Assembly: GCF_021347895.1 (NCBI RefSeq) | Contig: NC_067121.1 | Span: 18,385,073 to 18,449,072 of the forward strand | DNA length: 64,000 nucleotides | Reading direction: 5' to 3' | Source: Acanthochromis polyacanthus | Taxonomy: Eukaryota; Chordata; Actinopteri; Pomacentridae | Shown: piece by piece, positions 11,780-23,506 of the stretch | Position numbering within the stretch: position 1 is the first letter of the stretch | Layout of the letters: each line of letters starts with the position of its first letter | Made by a program: the position numbers and the translations under genes | The notes under the pieces: generated by a model | The model's input: the letters and a program-made list of their open reading frames with translations, nothing else | Databases searched by the model: none | What the model was told of the DNA's origin: nothing

Positions 11780-11858
11780 TATCTGTGCAGTGGCACTGTG
11801 TTGGTGGATAGCACTGCAGCCTTGCAGCTAGAAGATCCCTGGTTCACATCCTGACCTG
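11780..11858 (+). repeat. Left part of a dispersed fish repeat split by Harbinger copy 2
   Basis: 'gtggatagcactgcagcc ... gatccctggttcacatcctgacctg' is a decayed version of a very common fish interspersed repeat. Its continuation resumes at 15152 with 'gggcctggcagtttgcatg' and 'gtgcatgtgtgggttttc'. Harbinger copy 2 sits exactly at the CCTGGGGCC of this repeat. Confidence 0.6.
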
Positions 11859-12488
11859 GGGCCTGTTTCACGAAGCAGGTTTAGTGAAAACTCTGAGTTT
11901 GTTAACCCTGAAACAAGGGAAACTCAGAGTTTTCCGTTTCACGAAGCGAGGTAACTCTAACCAGGGAATGCGGGGTAACTCGAGCCTGTTTCACAAAGAG
12001 GGGTAACTTCAACTCTCGGTCAGTTACCGCAGTAACAGACTCTATGACTCTCACCTGCTCGCCAGCAGGTTTATCTGAGAAAACCTCGAGTTTCTCTCCG
12101 TCTCCGCCCTCTTTCAGCCACAGACGCTGTTTCATTTCCTCATTTATTCAGTGAGTAAGCGAGCGAGTTTTGGTGTAGAAGAGCTTTTACTAACGATCCA
12201 GTGGATAAAGGAGCAGCATTACTGCACAGATAATTAAATATTCGTCGGTAGATTGTTATCAGACCGAGCATAAATGTTCTCGCATTTCCGGACAATTATC
12301 GGTTTGAGCGGTACCGTTTCGTAATCGTTTTAAGTCCATAATCTAGATAAACAACCTAACCCGTCCTTACATTTACATGACCAGCCGCAGTCATGCTCTC
12401 ACATCCAGCAGATATTGTGTGTTGCGCTGCGGTTCTTTTCAAATGAAAGTTTTTATATGATGTCGGAGATGCAGAGCACGACAGTAAG

Positions 12489-13297
12489 ACAACTGTATGC
12501 AGGACAGTCAGAAAAGTTTTCTGTGTGATTGGCTGCATAGATGCACATACTTCCCCATCACAGCTCCCTCGCATCAATAGGAAGTCCATTCACAGCATAA
12601 ATGTGCAGGTAGGCTACAGGTAGACTGACTACTGTTTCTAAATGTTGAAGACTGCATCATAGTTCAACATCTGTCATTCTCTGCACTGTCCAGATCATGT
12701 GTGATGCTGCATTCATCATTTCTAATGTGGAGGCCAAGTGGTCTGGATCTGTTCATGACTCCAGGATTTATGGAGAGTCTAACCTGAGCAACAGACTGCA
12801 GCGTGGTCAGCAGCCTAAAGATTTTCACAATAGAATTCTCTTGTCTCCCTCCTTTAATATACTCTGATGTATCCACTATACATTACAGGAGAGTTTGATG
12901 GCCTTCTGCTGGGTGACAGGGGTTACCATGCCAACCCAGGCTGATGACCTCATACCCTGACCCTGAACCAGACCACCAACAGAACTTCAACCGGACTCAC
13001 TGCAGGACCAGAGCCCGGGTGGAGATGACCATAGGCCTGCTGAAAGCCCGTTTCCAGAGCCTACGTCTCCTCAGGGTGACCCCTGAGAGGGCCTGTGATA
13101 TCACTGTGGCATGTGTTGTTCTTCATAATATTACTATTAGAGGAGAGCAACACCCTGCCCTACAAACTGAAGACCCAGATGATGAGCCCATCCACCTGCA
13201 GCTATCCAGGACAGCAGAGCAGTCAGAGACACCGTATGCCATAATCACTTTAGAGTTTAAGTCACCATCATCACCACCACAGCAAATAAAGGCATGA
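12489..13297 (+). pseudogene. Harbinger DDE nuclease, disabled, copy 2
   Basis: Equivalent to the copy 1 pseudogene, shifted by 3928 bases: CID aspartate at 12540-12542, HDSRI near 12757, LGDRGY near 12909, and the VEMTIG glutamate at 13022-13024. The final exon is open for 117 codons and nearly identical to copy 1, with a few changes such as PGPQQ to PDHQQ. The frameshift near 12941 is shared with copy 1. Confidence 0.8.
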
Positions 13298-13369
13298 TAC
13301 ACATTTCATTTGGTCTTCTTTATTTCCTACAAATAAAAGATAGTTCAGTTCATGTTCCAGTAGTTAACA

Positions 13370-14361
13370 TAATTCACCTGTGACCATCACCACCTCTAAC
13401 TTGTGCTCCAGTCTTTCAATTTCCAAATCTGCCCTCCTAATCTGTTTTTTTGGATTTTTCTCAGCAAATGCAGTTTGTAAATCTGTTTTACTGATAACTG
13501 GGAATACATAGAGGACATTAAATTATACAGTTGCACATTAATTCCACAGAATGAACCTCTGGTGTTTCCTGAACATCCACCTCACTGTGTCAGTCTGTGC
13601 AGTGGAAGATGAGGAACCATCCTGCTGCTGTCCAGCCATACTCTGTTAAAAAGGATGAGAATGTGCAATACTTCAGTGTAGGCTAAATGTCACACCCCAG
13701 ATAGCAAACTATGGGTGAATCAATGTTGAATCTATGTAGAGACCTAACGTAGAAATTATACAGAAAGTACAAGGTTGATAAAATGTTGAGTCAACGTTTG
13801 CTTTTCAACCATAAGTCACACTTTACCCAGATAGCAAAAGATGTTAAATCAATGTTGAATTAGGGTTAAGAAGGTTGAATTGTGATTACGGTTGAAGACT
13901 GATGGTTGGATCAACGTTGATTCAACAACATTTTGTCAACATTGAAGTTTGTGTTTAAAAGATGCCATTGAATCTACATTGTATTTTGGTTTAATTAAAA
14001 TGTTTGACAGGTCAATGTTTAATTAATGTTGAATCTATGTTTGCAAACATGTAATCTATGTAAGCAAACGTTGACTCAACATTTTATCAACCTTGCGCTT
14101 TCTGTATAATTTCTACGTTAGGTCTCAACATAGATTCAACATTGATTCACCCATAGTTTGCTGTCTGGGAATCTATATTCCACCCAAAATCTGAATGAGA
14201 AGAGAACTATCCGTAACATACCTCTGTATGCCTTTCTGGATCCCCCTCTGTAAAGGCAGCAGACACAGTTTCATCCTCTTCATCCTAGATCAGTGACATG
14301 TTTCAGTAAACTTAAACTACCATTTGGATAAATCTTTGGAGTATTGCCTACTTACAATTAC

Positions 14362-14401
<40 letters not shown>

Positions 14402-14905
14402 TCCATGACATTTTATACCACCGTTTTATAGGCATCTGCTTTCTTTCTGTTGGCTGAGCAGAAGTCTGTGTTAGTTTAAATAGGCTCAGTTATTTAGCAG
14501 GACATGATATGGATGCAGACATTTAGGCTATGTGTGGATAAAACAACTGCACAGTCAAACAGCCACTTAATATTTAGGCTACTTTACAATGTAAAACATG
14601 ATCAACATGAAGTACCTCCATGAAATAATGCCGAGGTCTGACCTGTTTGAACAATGTTTTTATATTTCATCTTAAGCTGCTGCCCCGTCGGGATTTCACC
14701 TAAATGAAATAACTTACTAGGCTACCATTCAGACAGTTATTCCCTGTAATATTATTACGATTACAAAGGACTACATTTAAACTTACACATTGATCCGGGC
14801 AGCAGTGTTCTCTACGCCGTCTCTCTCTCTTTTGCAGCTGCAGCGGTGTTGCACTTCTTTCTAAAAACGTGTTCAAACTCGCCGTATGAGCACGTTAAAA
14901 ACTGC
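13370..14905 (-). pseudogene. Harbinger Myb/SANT-like accessory protein, disabled, copy 2
   Basis: Same layout as copy 1: the Myb-like exon at about 14905-14805 with the in-frame TAG, and the coiled-coil tail near 13446-13392. The gene is further interrupted by the nested MITE at 13696-14171. The splice donor after the first exon looks better kept here (GTAAGT at about 14785) than in copy 1. Confidence 0.6.
13696..14171. mobile_element. Nested 476-bp MITE with long inverted repeats, in Harbinger copy 2 only
   Basis: The left end 'ccagatagcaaactatggg' and the right end 'cccatagtttgctgtctgg' begin inverted repeats of about 113 bases. The middle is rich in 'ttgaatc' and 'caacattg' words, themselves arranged as inverted repeats. 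Comparison with copy 1 (9768-9775) gives the empty site, so the limits are precise to a base or two. No clear target duplication is visible, so the superfamily is undecided. It has no coding capacity. Confidence 0.8.
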
Positions 14906-15151
14906 CAGTTCAAAAACGCAGCCTTTCGCTTCCCCGTTTCCATGGTGACTCGTCGAATCGGAGTTCCATTGATGCTGTCTTTTCAGAGTTGCGGTGCACG
15001 CGCGTAACTCCGGGTCAAACTGAGTTGATTAACCCAACTCATATCAGCCGTTGTGAAACCGAAAACTCAGAGTTTTCTATCTCAGAGTAGATCAACTCAG
15101 AATTGTAGAAGAAACTCAGAGTTTGTAAAACCTGCTTCGTGAAATAGGCCC

Positions 15152-15434
15152 CTGGGCCTGGCAGTTTGCATGATCTCCTTGTGCATGTGTGGGTTTTCTT
15201 TGGGTATTTACAGAAATTGTGCATCAATAGGCAACCCTGACCTGTGTGGTGATGCTGGAGATTTGCATGTTTTGGAATGGTCTGTTTCTGGCAACGAAGG
15301 TACTCTGGCTTGTTCTTTACCTCCCATCAACAGTCATGGGACCAAATTCGTCCTCCCACGACTGCCGAAATGTCCTGTGGTCATCACCCAAGTAGCGTTT
15401 AACTTTTTCAGTGACAGCCATGAGTTCTACTTTG
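15152..15434. other. Right part of the split repeat plus a transposase-like fragment
   Basis: 15152-15270 continues the dispersed repeat broken by Harbinger copy 2. Towards the right, on the minus strand, a short frame (15430-15317) contains RTFRQSWEDEFG, reminiscent of N-terminal parts of hAT-type or BED-finger transposon proteins. TTTG at 15431-15434 is the duplication of the next element. Confidence 0.4.
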
Positions 15435-16593
15435 GGGTCATTCCAGGTGAAATGACCAGATATTCCTTGGGGGTGTTGCCACACCATTTTCAAATTAGTC
15501 CTAAATTTGCATGCCATTAGATAGTCACAAAAGTACCTTCTACGCAAAATTGTAGGCCTGTAGCTCAAATAGTTTCTGAGTTGTGCGGGTCTGAAATTTT
15601 CAGAATTTGGGCTATAAAAAGCTTCGCCAGCATTTTCTGTATCTTTAAGTGGTTATTTCTCAGCCTCTAGACATACCAGAGAGCTGTAAGTTGGTAAACA
15701 AGGCCTCTGCATGTAGCTAGTGCCCCACAAACATCCCCAGGTGTTTCCCTACACTCTGCAGGCCATGGGGGCTTGCTAAAAATGAAGAAAAAACTATTTG
15801 CGAGTGGGGTTTGGGACCTTAAAAGTACTAGAAATACTGCACAGAAGTGTTCTAACACCCCTGGGTTCCATTCTACACAAACTTGTGTGATAACTTAGCA
15901 ATCTGGAGCTTTCTAGGTACCTCAGTTTGGAAAATATGAGCTCCCAAAGTTGGACGAGATTTTTAATTGGCTATTTTTGGTGGCAAAAATCTCAGTGTGG
16001 GACAGGTACCAGAGACCCCAAATTTTTCTACAAGACAGTTCCATCTGTCTATCACTGTACAAAAAAGCAGCAGGGTTATATTTGTAGTTACTGAGATATT
16101 CTTACACAAAATGGCATGGGTAATGTCAAAATCGTTTTTTGCTTTTCAGTACTTTAAATTGGGATACAAGTATTAGCAGTCATTCCAATGGTAGTATTAT
16201 GTATGTTTTGTTCTTTTTGAAATGTTAGTTGTTAAAGGTGACTACCTTCAAAAATGTAATGGTATAACTTAGGTATACCTAAGTTATAACTTAGGTATAG
16301 GTTCTTTTGTTTGTAACGTGACATTGTACAATTAACTTTAACATGTTTAATCCCACTGCACTGATACTGTAAAATTCAACATTATTGTTGTATTTTTAAA
16401 TTAATCAACCATAAACTACTACAGAGCTCCCTGAATTCCAGTTAGTGCATGTAATTTGTATGTGTATGTTATAATTACATGTATGCATTGCAAATGACAA
16501 GTGCTTTTGTGACTATCTAATGGCATACAAATTTAGGACTAATTTGAAAATGGTGCGGCAACCACCATCTGGTGAAACCACACGGAATGACCC
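15435..16593. mobile_element. Fold-back DNA transposon, internally deleted copy
   Basis: Same termini as the element at 4937-7290 (GGGTCATTCC, GGAATGACCC) and its own 4-bp duplication TTTG (15431-15434, 16594-16597). It keeps an almost complete left arm (to about 16497). It then jumps straight to the outer ~95 bases of the right arm, so the palindrome is mostly lost. The 70-codon frame reappears at 15967-16176 with two codons fewer. Confidence 0.85.
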
Positions 16594-16597
16594 TTTG

Positions 16598-17621
16598 ATT
16601 ATTCTTCTTTTGAATTCTAATAGGGGTAAGCAAACAACCTATTGGTGTATTACCACCACCAACTGGTAGAGTCCCACAATTGCAACACTGTTGTCAGCAG
16701 GTCAGACATATCGCCCGCCGTTGTCAGCATATCAGAAACTATTTGTCCTCATTCAAAGTAGAAAAATATATATTTACTTCTGACAACAAGCCGCTGGCTG
16801 CACCATTACAGTGTGCAGGCCGCATGTGGACCACGGGCCGTGGGTTGAGTGGCACAGTGCTTAGTGACTGAATGAGACAGTCTCTCTTCATCTCTACTGT
16901 GAACTAAATATTGGGGTGTGGGTGCAGTCTTTGAACAACAGCAGCACCTGGAAGTTCTGCTTCACCCAAAGAATATCACTAAAAAGAAACAAAAGTAATA
17001 CAAAGTGATACAATATGACTACAAAGAGACACAAAAACCACAAAACGATACACGGTAGTACAAAGCAATGCACAAAAGTTCTACAGAGTGATGCAAAACA
17101 ACTATAAAGAGGCGTAAAACAACCACAAATAGATATAAAACAACTACAATGTGAAACAACAAAAGGACTACAAATAGATGAGGAAAAACACGGAGAAACA
17201 AAATAATCACAAAAACGTAAGACACGTGTGCATCAGAACTTTGTGATAAGGAGATAAAACACGAAGAGAGCTGAGCTGGACACACATATGCTGAGCTCAG
17301 GATAAACATATGCAACCAACTGTTGACTCATAACAGACATTTAAAATACTGGAGCTAATACAGGGGCTTTTTGGAAAGTGATTTACAATAATAAATACAT
17401 AAAGAACAAAAGAATGAGAAATAACGCATGTTGTAACAGAGATGTAGACTTGCTAGAATCTGTAAGCTCATGGTCTGTTACTTCCTTTGCCTGTTCTGAC
17501 CACATATTAGGGTGTGAAAACCAATGATTGCAAAAACAACCAGTTCCGCAGAAACAAATAAGGAAGCGTCACAAAAAAGACAAAATAGCAAACACTGAGG
17601 TGTGGTAAGTAAAACACACAC
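16598..17621. other. Decayed repeats and a minisatellite-like tract left of the retrovirus
   Basis: 16610-16860 contains words of two dispersed fish elements: 'ggggtaagcaaacaacctat' and, near 16816-16850, 'caggccgcatgtgg ... gggccgtgggttgag', which resembles a hAT MITE end. 16985-17210 is a degenerate tandem repeat of 'acaaagagacacaaaac'-type words. No host gene recognised. Confidence 0.5.
16985..17210. repeat. Degenerate short-period minisatellite
   Basis: Variants of a 15-30 base word ('ctacaaagagacacaaaa', 'acaaccacaaatagat') follow one another. The open frame on the minus strand here is a by-product of the repeat. Confidence 0.6.
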
Positions 17622-17888
17622 TGTCAGAGAGAAGCTCCGCTGAGAGCTCCCACATAACATAAGAAGATATTCACCGAACCAGAAAGACATGGAGACTGTA
17701 ACTTTTTACTTGCAAGGGTAACAGAGCACAGTGTAACAAGACACATTAGTGCGAGCTACAAAGACTGCTCCCACACAAGGTTAATTTTATACACGAGCAG
17801 AAATGAAGACATGGCATAAGATAAGAAATAGCTCGAGTTACACAAGGGGGTGTGCTAAGCTGAAAGAGTGGAAATATACTGGGATGTG

Positions 17889-17920
<32 letters not shown>

Positions 17921-18047
17921 GAGAGATGTGCAGATAGAAGTGAGTGAGTGGTATTCTATAAAAATAGTCATGTAAAATACTATGCACACACAGTTAATGC
18001 TCTAAGGCTCGATTATGATAAATGTATTTACAAATTCAACTCTAACA
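17622..18047 (-). repeat. 3' LTR of the retrovirus
   Basis: Starts TG and ends CA in the usual inverted fashion (TGTCAGAG ... TCTAACA on the plus strand). Read on the minus strand, a TATAAAA lies near 17793-17787. A GA-rich microsatellite (about 17888-17925) differs in length from the other LTR. About half a dozen base changes separate the two LTRs by eye, apart from indels. Confidence 0.85.
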
Positions 18048-18059
18048 TTCCCTCCTGTT
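18048..18059 (-). other. Polypurine tract
   Basis: On the minus strand AACAGGAGGGAA lies directly before the 3' LTR start TGTTAGAG. This is the expected plus-strand primer site. Confidence 0.8.
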
Positions 18060-18131
18060 TATCATTATCAAAAAATGTGAACATCAGTTAACAACATCTT
18101 GTAAAACATTTTCTGCTGTCACGTCATTAAA

Positions 18132-18774
18132 CTACACTTCAACATCATCATTCTCATCATTAGAGTCATATTGTGGTTCTTCCATTTCAAGTGCAGCATA
18201 CGCAACAACAGAAGTGGTTGTCATTTTAGAAATCATGGCTCTCAAACATGGTAAAATGCAGGTAGCAAAAATGCAAAATAGTAACAAAATACATACACTT
18301 ATAATTACAAATCTTTTAATAGTCTGAAAAATACCACCAGATGTAAACCAAGAGGTAAAATCCCAGCCTGAAAGAATACCTTTGTCTTGGTTGCTTAAAA
18401 TATCTATTTTAATCTCATCCAATTTCTGTCTGATTAAAGTGTAATTGCCTTTGTGATCAGGGATGTATGTACAGCAATGGTCATTAACAACTTCACAAAC
18501 TCCTCCTTGTGCTGCTAAAAGAAGGTCTCAAGCTATTCTGTTTTGGAGTGTCATTTGCTTGATAGCCTTAAGTTCAGGATCGTTTTCTAGCTGATCAGTT
18601 ATGTCAATTAGTGCGTTAGTGAGATTATTGAGAGAAAACCAAAGTTTATTTACACTTGCGGACAATCTTGATGTACCATATGAAGGAACTAAAGACATAA
18701 AAAACGTTTTGGTTTACTGAAAGCAGGTTGTTGTTCTTCTTTATTTTCACGGCTTTGGATTCGGTGTGTGTGTG
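18132..18774 (-). pseudogene. Retroviral env, transmembrane subunit, disabled
   Basis: The C-terminal half of env, resuming after the Tc1 insertion. In order on the minus strand: a hydrophobic fusion-peptide-like segment (about 18700-18655), a leucine-rich helix, a CX6CC motif (18496-18471) typical of gamma-type env with covalent SU-TM linkage, a long hydrophobic membrane anchor (about 18320-18245) and a short acidic tail ending at 18132. An in-frame stop (18531-18529) lies just before the CX6CC motif and at least one frameshift lies further upstream, so this part is also broken independently of Tc1. Confidence 0.75.
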
Positions 18775-18776
18775 TA

Positions 18777-18990
18777 TACACACGTGGACAAAATTGTTGG
18801 TACCCCTCAGTTAAAGAAGGAAAAACCCACAATTCTCACTGAAATCACTTGAAACTCACAAAAGTAACAATAAATAAAAATTTATTGAAAATTAAATAAT
18901 CAAAATCAGCCATCACTTTTGAATTGTTGATTAACATAATTATTTAAAAAACAAACTAATGAAATAGGGCTGGACAAAAATGATGGTACC
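18777..18990. repeat. Tc1 left inverted repeat
   Basis: Pairs with 20200-20414. GGTACC occurs both near the outer end (18798-18803 region) and at the inner limit, a possible repeated transposase-binding site. Confidence 0.9.
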
Positions 18991-18996
18991 CATAAC

Positions 18997-20133
<1,137 letters not shown>

Positions 20134-20199
20134 TCAATTAAATGACACACCTGAGTTAATCATGTCACTCTGGTCAAATAGTTTTCAATCTTTTATAGA

Positions 20200-20414
20200 G
20201 GTACCATCATTTTTGTCCAGGCCTGTTTCATTCGTTTGTTTTTTTAAATAATTATGTTAATCAACAATTCAAAAGTGATGGCTGTTTCTGATTATTTAAT
20301 TTTCAATAAATTTTTATTTATTGTTACTTTTGTGAGTTTCAAGTGATTTCAGTGAGAATTGTGGGTTTTTCCTTCTTTAACTGAGGGGTACCAACAATTT
20401 TGTCCACGTGTGTA
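20200..20414. repeat. Tc1 right inverted repeat
   Basis: Inverted counterpart of 18777-18990, with only scattered differences by eye. Confidence 0.9.
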
Positions 20415-20416
20415 TA

Positions 20417-21106
20417 TGTCCTGTTCTCTAATTGTTGGTCAGTAATGACAATTACAGTAGGTTGCAAATGAACTAAAGTACAAGTACCGCACCAATCAAA
20501 TGGCAAGTACCAATAAAGAAGTCCTCCACATTGCCACATCATTTCGGGTGGAGTGGAGATTTTTGGTCCGAGATTAAAGGTTGTTATGTTTCTTCCAGTT
20601 CTATGTTTATCCTCAGAAAACCACCAAGATGTGTTAAATCCTGCAATAAAGGGAACTGATGATAAGATAGCAGACGAGTTACTGGAAAGTGATATTATAT
20701 GGATGCAATTAGGTGTTCCTGGTAAGTGATGCCTGTACATATCGCCACAGGTGCGTTGGAGACACAATGGGAAAGGAATGTTAGTTCGTAATGGTGCAAT
20801 CCCTACCCTTAATGTGGTGTTCGTAGCCTGTGAAAAATTAGTGGGATCCAGCCATTTTCCCTTATGAACAGTACAATTTGGAAACCAGTATGACATGTTA
20901 CCGGTGAAATTTTTTAGCATTCTGAGTGTGTTTTCTCTGAATATACACATTGTTTCTGATTTATTAAGTCCTACAGGAGTGAAAATGGTCTGATGTGTAG
21001 CATGATGAGGTAATTGTGAGCACACGTAGCAATTGGTGACATTATTCTGTTGTGCTGTAAAATTCATAGCTTTATACCAGACGTTCTGTTCCCAAGTCGC
21101 TGCCAT
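20417..21106 (-). pseudogene. Retroviral env, surface subunit, truncated by Tc1
   Basis: An open frame from the ATG at 21106 runs about 230 codons before entering the Tc1 repeat. It contains many N-X-S/T glycosylation sites (for example near NVTN, NFTG and NTTL). It has two CXXC motifs, CYVC near the start and CGTC near 20500, the second after PFDW. CXXC in the surface subunit together with CX6CC in the transmembrane part is the gamma-type arrangement. The segment after the insertion continues at 18774. No signal peptide is in this frame; see the leader frame at 21126-21221. Confidence 0.8.
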
Positions 21107-21125
21107 GGAGTGTTCATGGATTCTT

Positions 21126-21221
21126 TTAGTCCTGTGAGTTCCTGTAGAGGAGAGAGAAGAAGAGGAACCACAGAAGTGACAAAGTCACCCCTGCGACTAG
21201 CAGAAGTGGCCAGAGAGCCAT
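21126..21221 (-). other. Hydrophobic leader frame and splice acceptor before env
   Basis: A 31-codon frame starts MALWPLLL and is strongly hydrophobic, like a signal peptide. It is in a different frame from the env surface ORF, from which it is one base off. A pyrimidine-rich run ending CTCTACAG (about 21167-21145) looks like a strong splice acceptor, which would suit the subgenomic env message. Whether the frame is the old env leader after a frameshift or a separate product cannot be decided. Confidence 0.45.
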
Positions 21222-21315
21222 TTTAAAGTTGGGCGCGGATCAGTTGGGTTCTTCACCGGGTTGAGACGTCAGAACCCTATTGTGCTACTGACCCCTTTGT
21301 ATCGGACTTCCACCG

Positions 21316-22200
21316 CTACCCCGTCGGTTGATCTGGCTCTGCTTCCAGTTGTATCAGCTTATAGTGCGATTGGTGGATCCACGAAGGCCATTCAGCAATT
21401 TTTACTGCCGTGGTTGTCGTCAGCAGTACTTGATACGTCCCTTCCCACCTGGGCGACTTCCAATTCTTTCTCCTTAGGACTCTAATCAGGACCCAGTCTC
21501 CAGGCTGGAGCTTCTGTCTAGACAAAGGAGAAGAACACTCTGGCAGATTATTTGAGCTCTGACCTTCTCTCATTTTCAGTGTATGTGCATCCAGTCTGCT
21601 CACTAAGATTCAGTGGATTGTTGTTTTATGGAAGTGGGAAAGGTCTCCCATGCACTATCTCAAATGGTGTTATTGCTTTGTCTCCCGTAGGCGTAATTCT
21701 CATCCACAGTTTAACCAAGGATAAACAATCTGGCCAAGGCCTCTTGGTTTCTTCCATAGTTTTGGCTAGTCTGTTTTTATTGTCTGATTCGTACGTTCTA
21801 CAAGGCTGGCGGATTGTGGATGATATGCGCAGTGATTTTTTAGTGAGAAACCCAATGCCTGTGAGCAATGTGTCATGATTGCATTTACAAAATATGTACC
21901 ATTATCTGATCTAATTATGGCGGGAATACCATAAGTTGGAAAGTAATGGTTGCAGAGAGCTTTTGCTACAGTTATGGCTGTGTTATCTTTGGTTGGGTAT
22001 ATTTCAACCCATTTTGAAAACGCATCTATAATCACTAAACAATATATTAGTCCTTTTGATGCTGTTAGTTCAATAAGGTCCATATGGATTGTGTACAGTT
22101 TCCTTGGCAAAGTCAGAAAAATTTTCAGCGAAGAACTGTCTCTGCATCATGTGTACCATCCCTCCTGTTGAGACATGGGTGAGACCATGACTCACTAGAG
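21316..22200 (-). pseudogene. Retroviral integrase, frameshifted
   Basis: Fragments in at least three frames. Near 22196-22170 HGLTH resembles the two histidines of the zinc-binding domain, while the CXXC half is missing. The core (22110-21766) holds the catalytic triad context HMDLIEL, RSDNGTYF and HPQSASLVERTN. The frame then shifts and continues with TPFEIVHGRP (to 21626). The C-terminal domain (21603-21316) contains [11 protein letters not shown] and [12 protein letters not shown], the gamma-type C-terminal fold. Together these represent most of the protein, but it is not translatable as one piece. Confidence 0.85.
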
Positions 22201-22419
22201 GATGGGTTTGTTTTCAATGTGATAGAGGTTGTTTGTGAGAACTGCTCTGCGCTTGAGCCAAGAAGTTTGTTCAGAGATGCGTCTGCTAAGATTTCTAATT
22301 CTATTGTTTTCAAAGCATTCTGTGCTGAATGAGGCTTGTTTTGCACCAGAGTCGGCAAGGTCACTCAGTGTTATAGTGGAGTCATCCTTTCAATGAGCTT
22401 TGCACTCACACAGTGCGAA

Positions 22420-23440
22420 AATGCTCCTATGGATTTAAATACCATCAGCAATACTGTAATGCAGAAAGAAAAGAAAAACGCAATATCGTGAAACCCTCCT
22501 AATAACAGATCTAATGTAGCCTTCGACAACCATCTCTTAAAGGTTTTTATCTCTACAGTTTTCAATTACTTGTAGATAAATGTGAGGCAGGTCATCTATT
22601 AGCTAAGCATGTACTGCTTTAAAATGTGTTAATATTCAACAGATTTCAACTTTAAGCATCAGTTAAATATTTTGGCATCACAGGACAGGACATCTGTACA
22701 TTACTCCTTTAACCCTTGGGTGCACAGTGGGGGTCAGGATACCCATTTTCCACTGGATTGGGTCACTTTTGACCCATGTAGTGCATCAAAAGGCAAAGTA
22801 TCAAAAGCAAGAAAAGGAAATACATGCTACTAGTTCTAGATGTTTCGCTAACCGTCTGTTTTTGTAATTTTGTGCAGTTATGTGCCAATTGTATGTTTCA
22901 CTGTTGATTGCTTGAACAGATCAGAGCCTCTCTGGTGCAGAAGCGTTTCCTTTCCTTATTTTTTTTTTACTGGTTCAGCTTTTGGTGTTTGATTATACAT
23001 GTGTAAAAGGCTAGAACTGAATTGTTTTGCACACTCCGTTCTATGAATGTGAATTACTCTGTCTGAAAAATGATTTTGACAAAGCAGACATATATATGCA
23101 CTCCCAGCAATAATAATGCTGCCCTGCACTATGATTCTTGTGTTTGGAGATAAATGCTACTATGAGAAATGGATTTTATCTGTGCCCAATCCATATAGAA
23201 CAGTGTTTTGGAGTTTCAAAACGGGTCTCCAAATAAAACTAAGAAATTACTTTCAATACACGCTGGCAGGTTTAGTTAGCTTTTAAGACTGTAGTTGCTG
23301 TTATTGCATAGCCCTCACAATGATTGTCTCGAACGTCGTTCGAAGCGGAAATGTCCACAAAAATATCAATAAAACCAGGTTGTGGTAGAACAAAAATATC
23401 AGGTCATGGTTTAGTTTCCTCATTCGCTGTTGCCACTCAA
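22420..23440. other. Unrelated DNA in place of RNase H
   Basis: No retroviral motif can be read in any minus-strand frame between the end of reverse transcriptase and integrase. At 22711 'ttaacccttgggtgcacag' followed by 'gggtcacttttgaccc' resembles one end of a piggyBac-type MITE (compare 31178), but no opposite end is found. The interval is about the length RNase H plus the integrase N-terminus would occupy. Confidence 0.5.
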
Positions 23441-23506
23441 ACAGGTCAAACGGTTTGTTGAAAGTATATGGCCTAGATACACTACTTGTGGAGCACATAA
23501 CTGAAG

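Larger units (their letters stand above)
11859..15151. mobile_element. PIF/Harbinger DNA transposon, copy 2
   Basis: Same termini as copy 1 (GGGCCTGTTTCACGAAGC on the left) and the same CTG duplication (11856-11858, 15152-15154). By eye it is very similar to copy 1 along its length. It differs mainly by a 476-bp nested MITE at 13696-14171 and a shorter TA repeat. Copies lie in the same orientation, 1.1 kb apart. Confidence 0.85.

Noticed and set aside
5477..16176. A 70-codon frame found three times (5477-5689, 6757-6545, 15967-16176) as a possible conserved small protein
   Set aside because: All three are the same segment of the fold-back element, so similarity reflects shared ancestry of the repeat; no domain or start context supports translation.
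17019..17315. 98-codon hydrophobic minus-strand frame
   Set aside because: Produced by a degenerate simple repeat (VVLLLFH-type low complexity); not a membrane protein gene.
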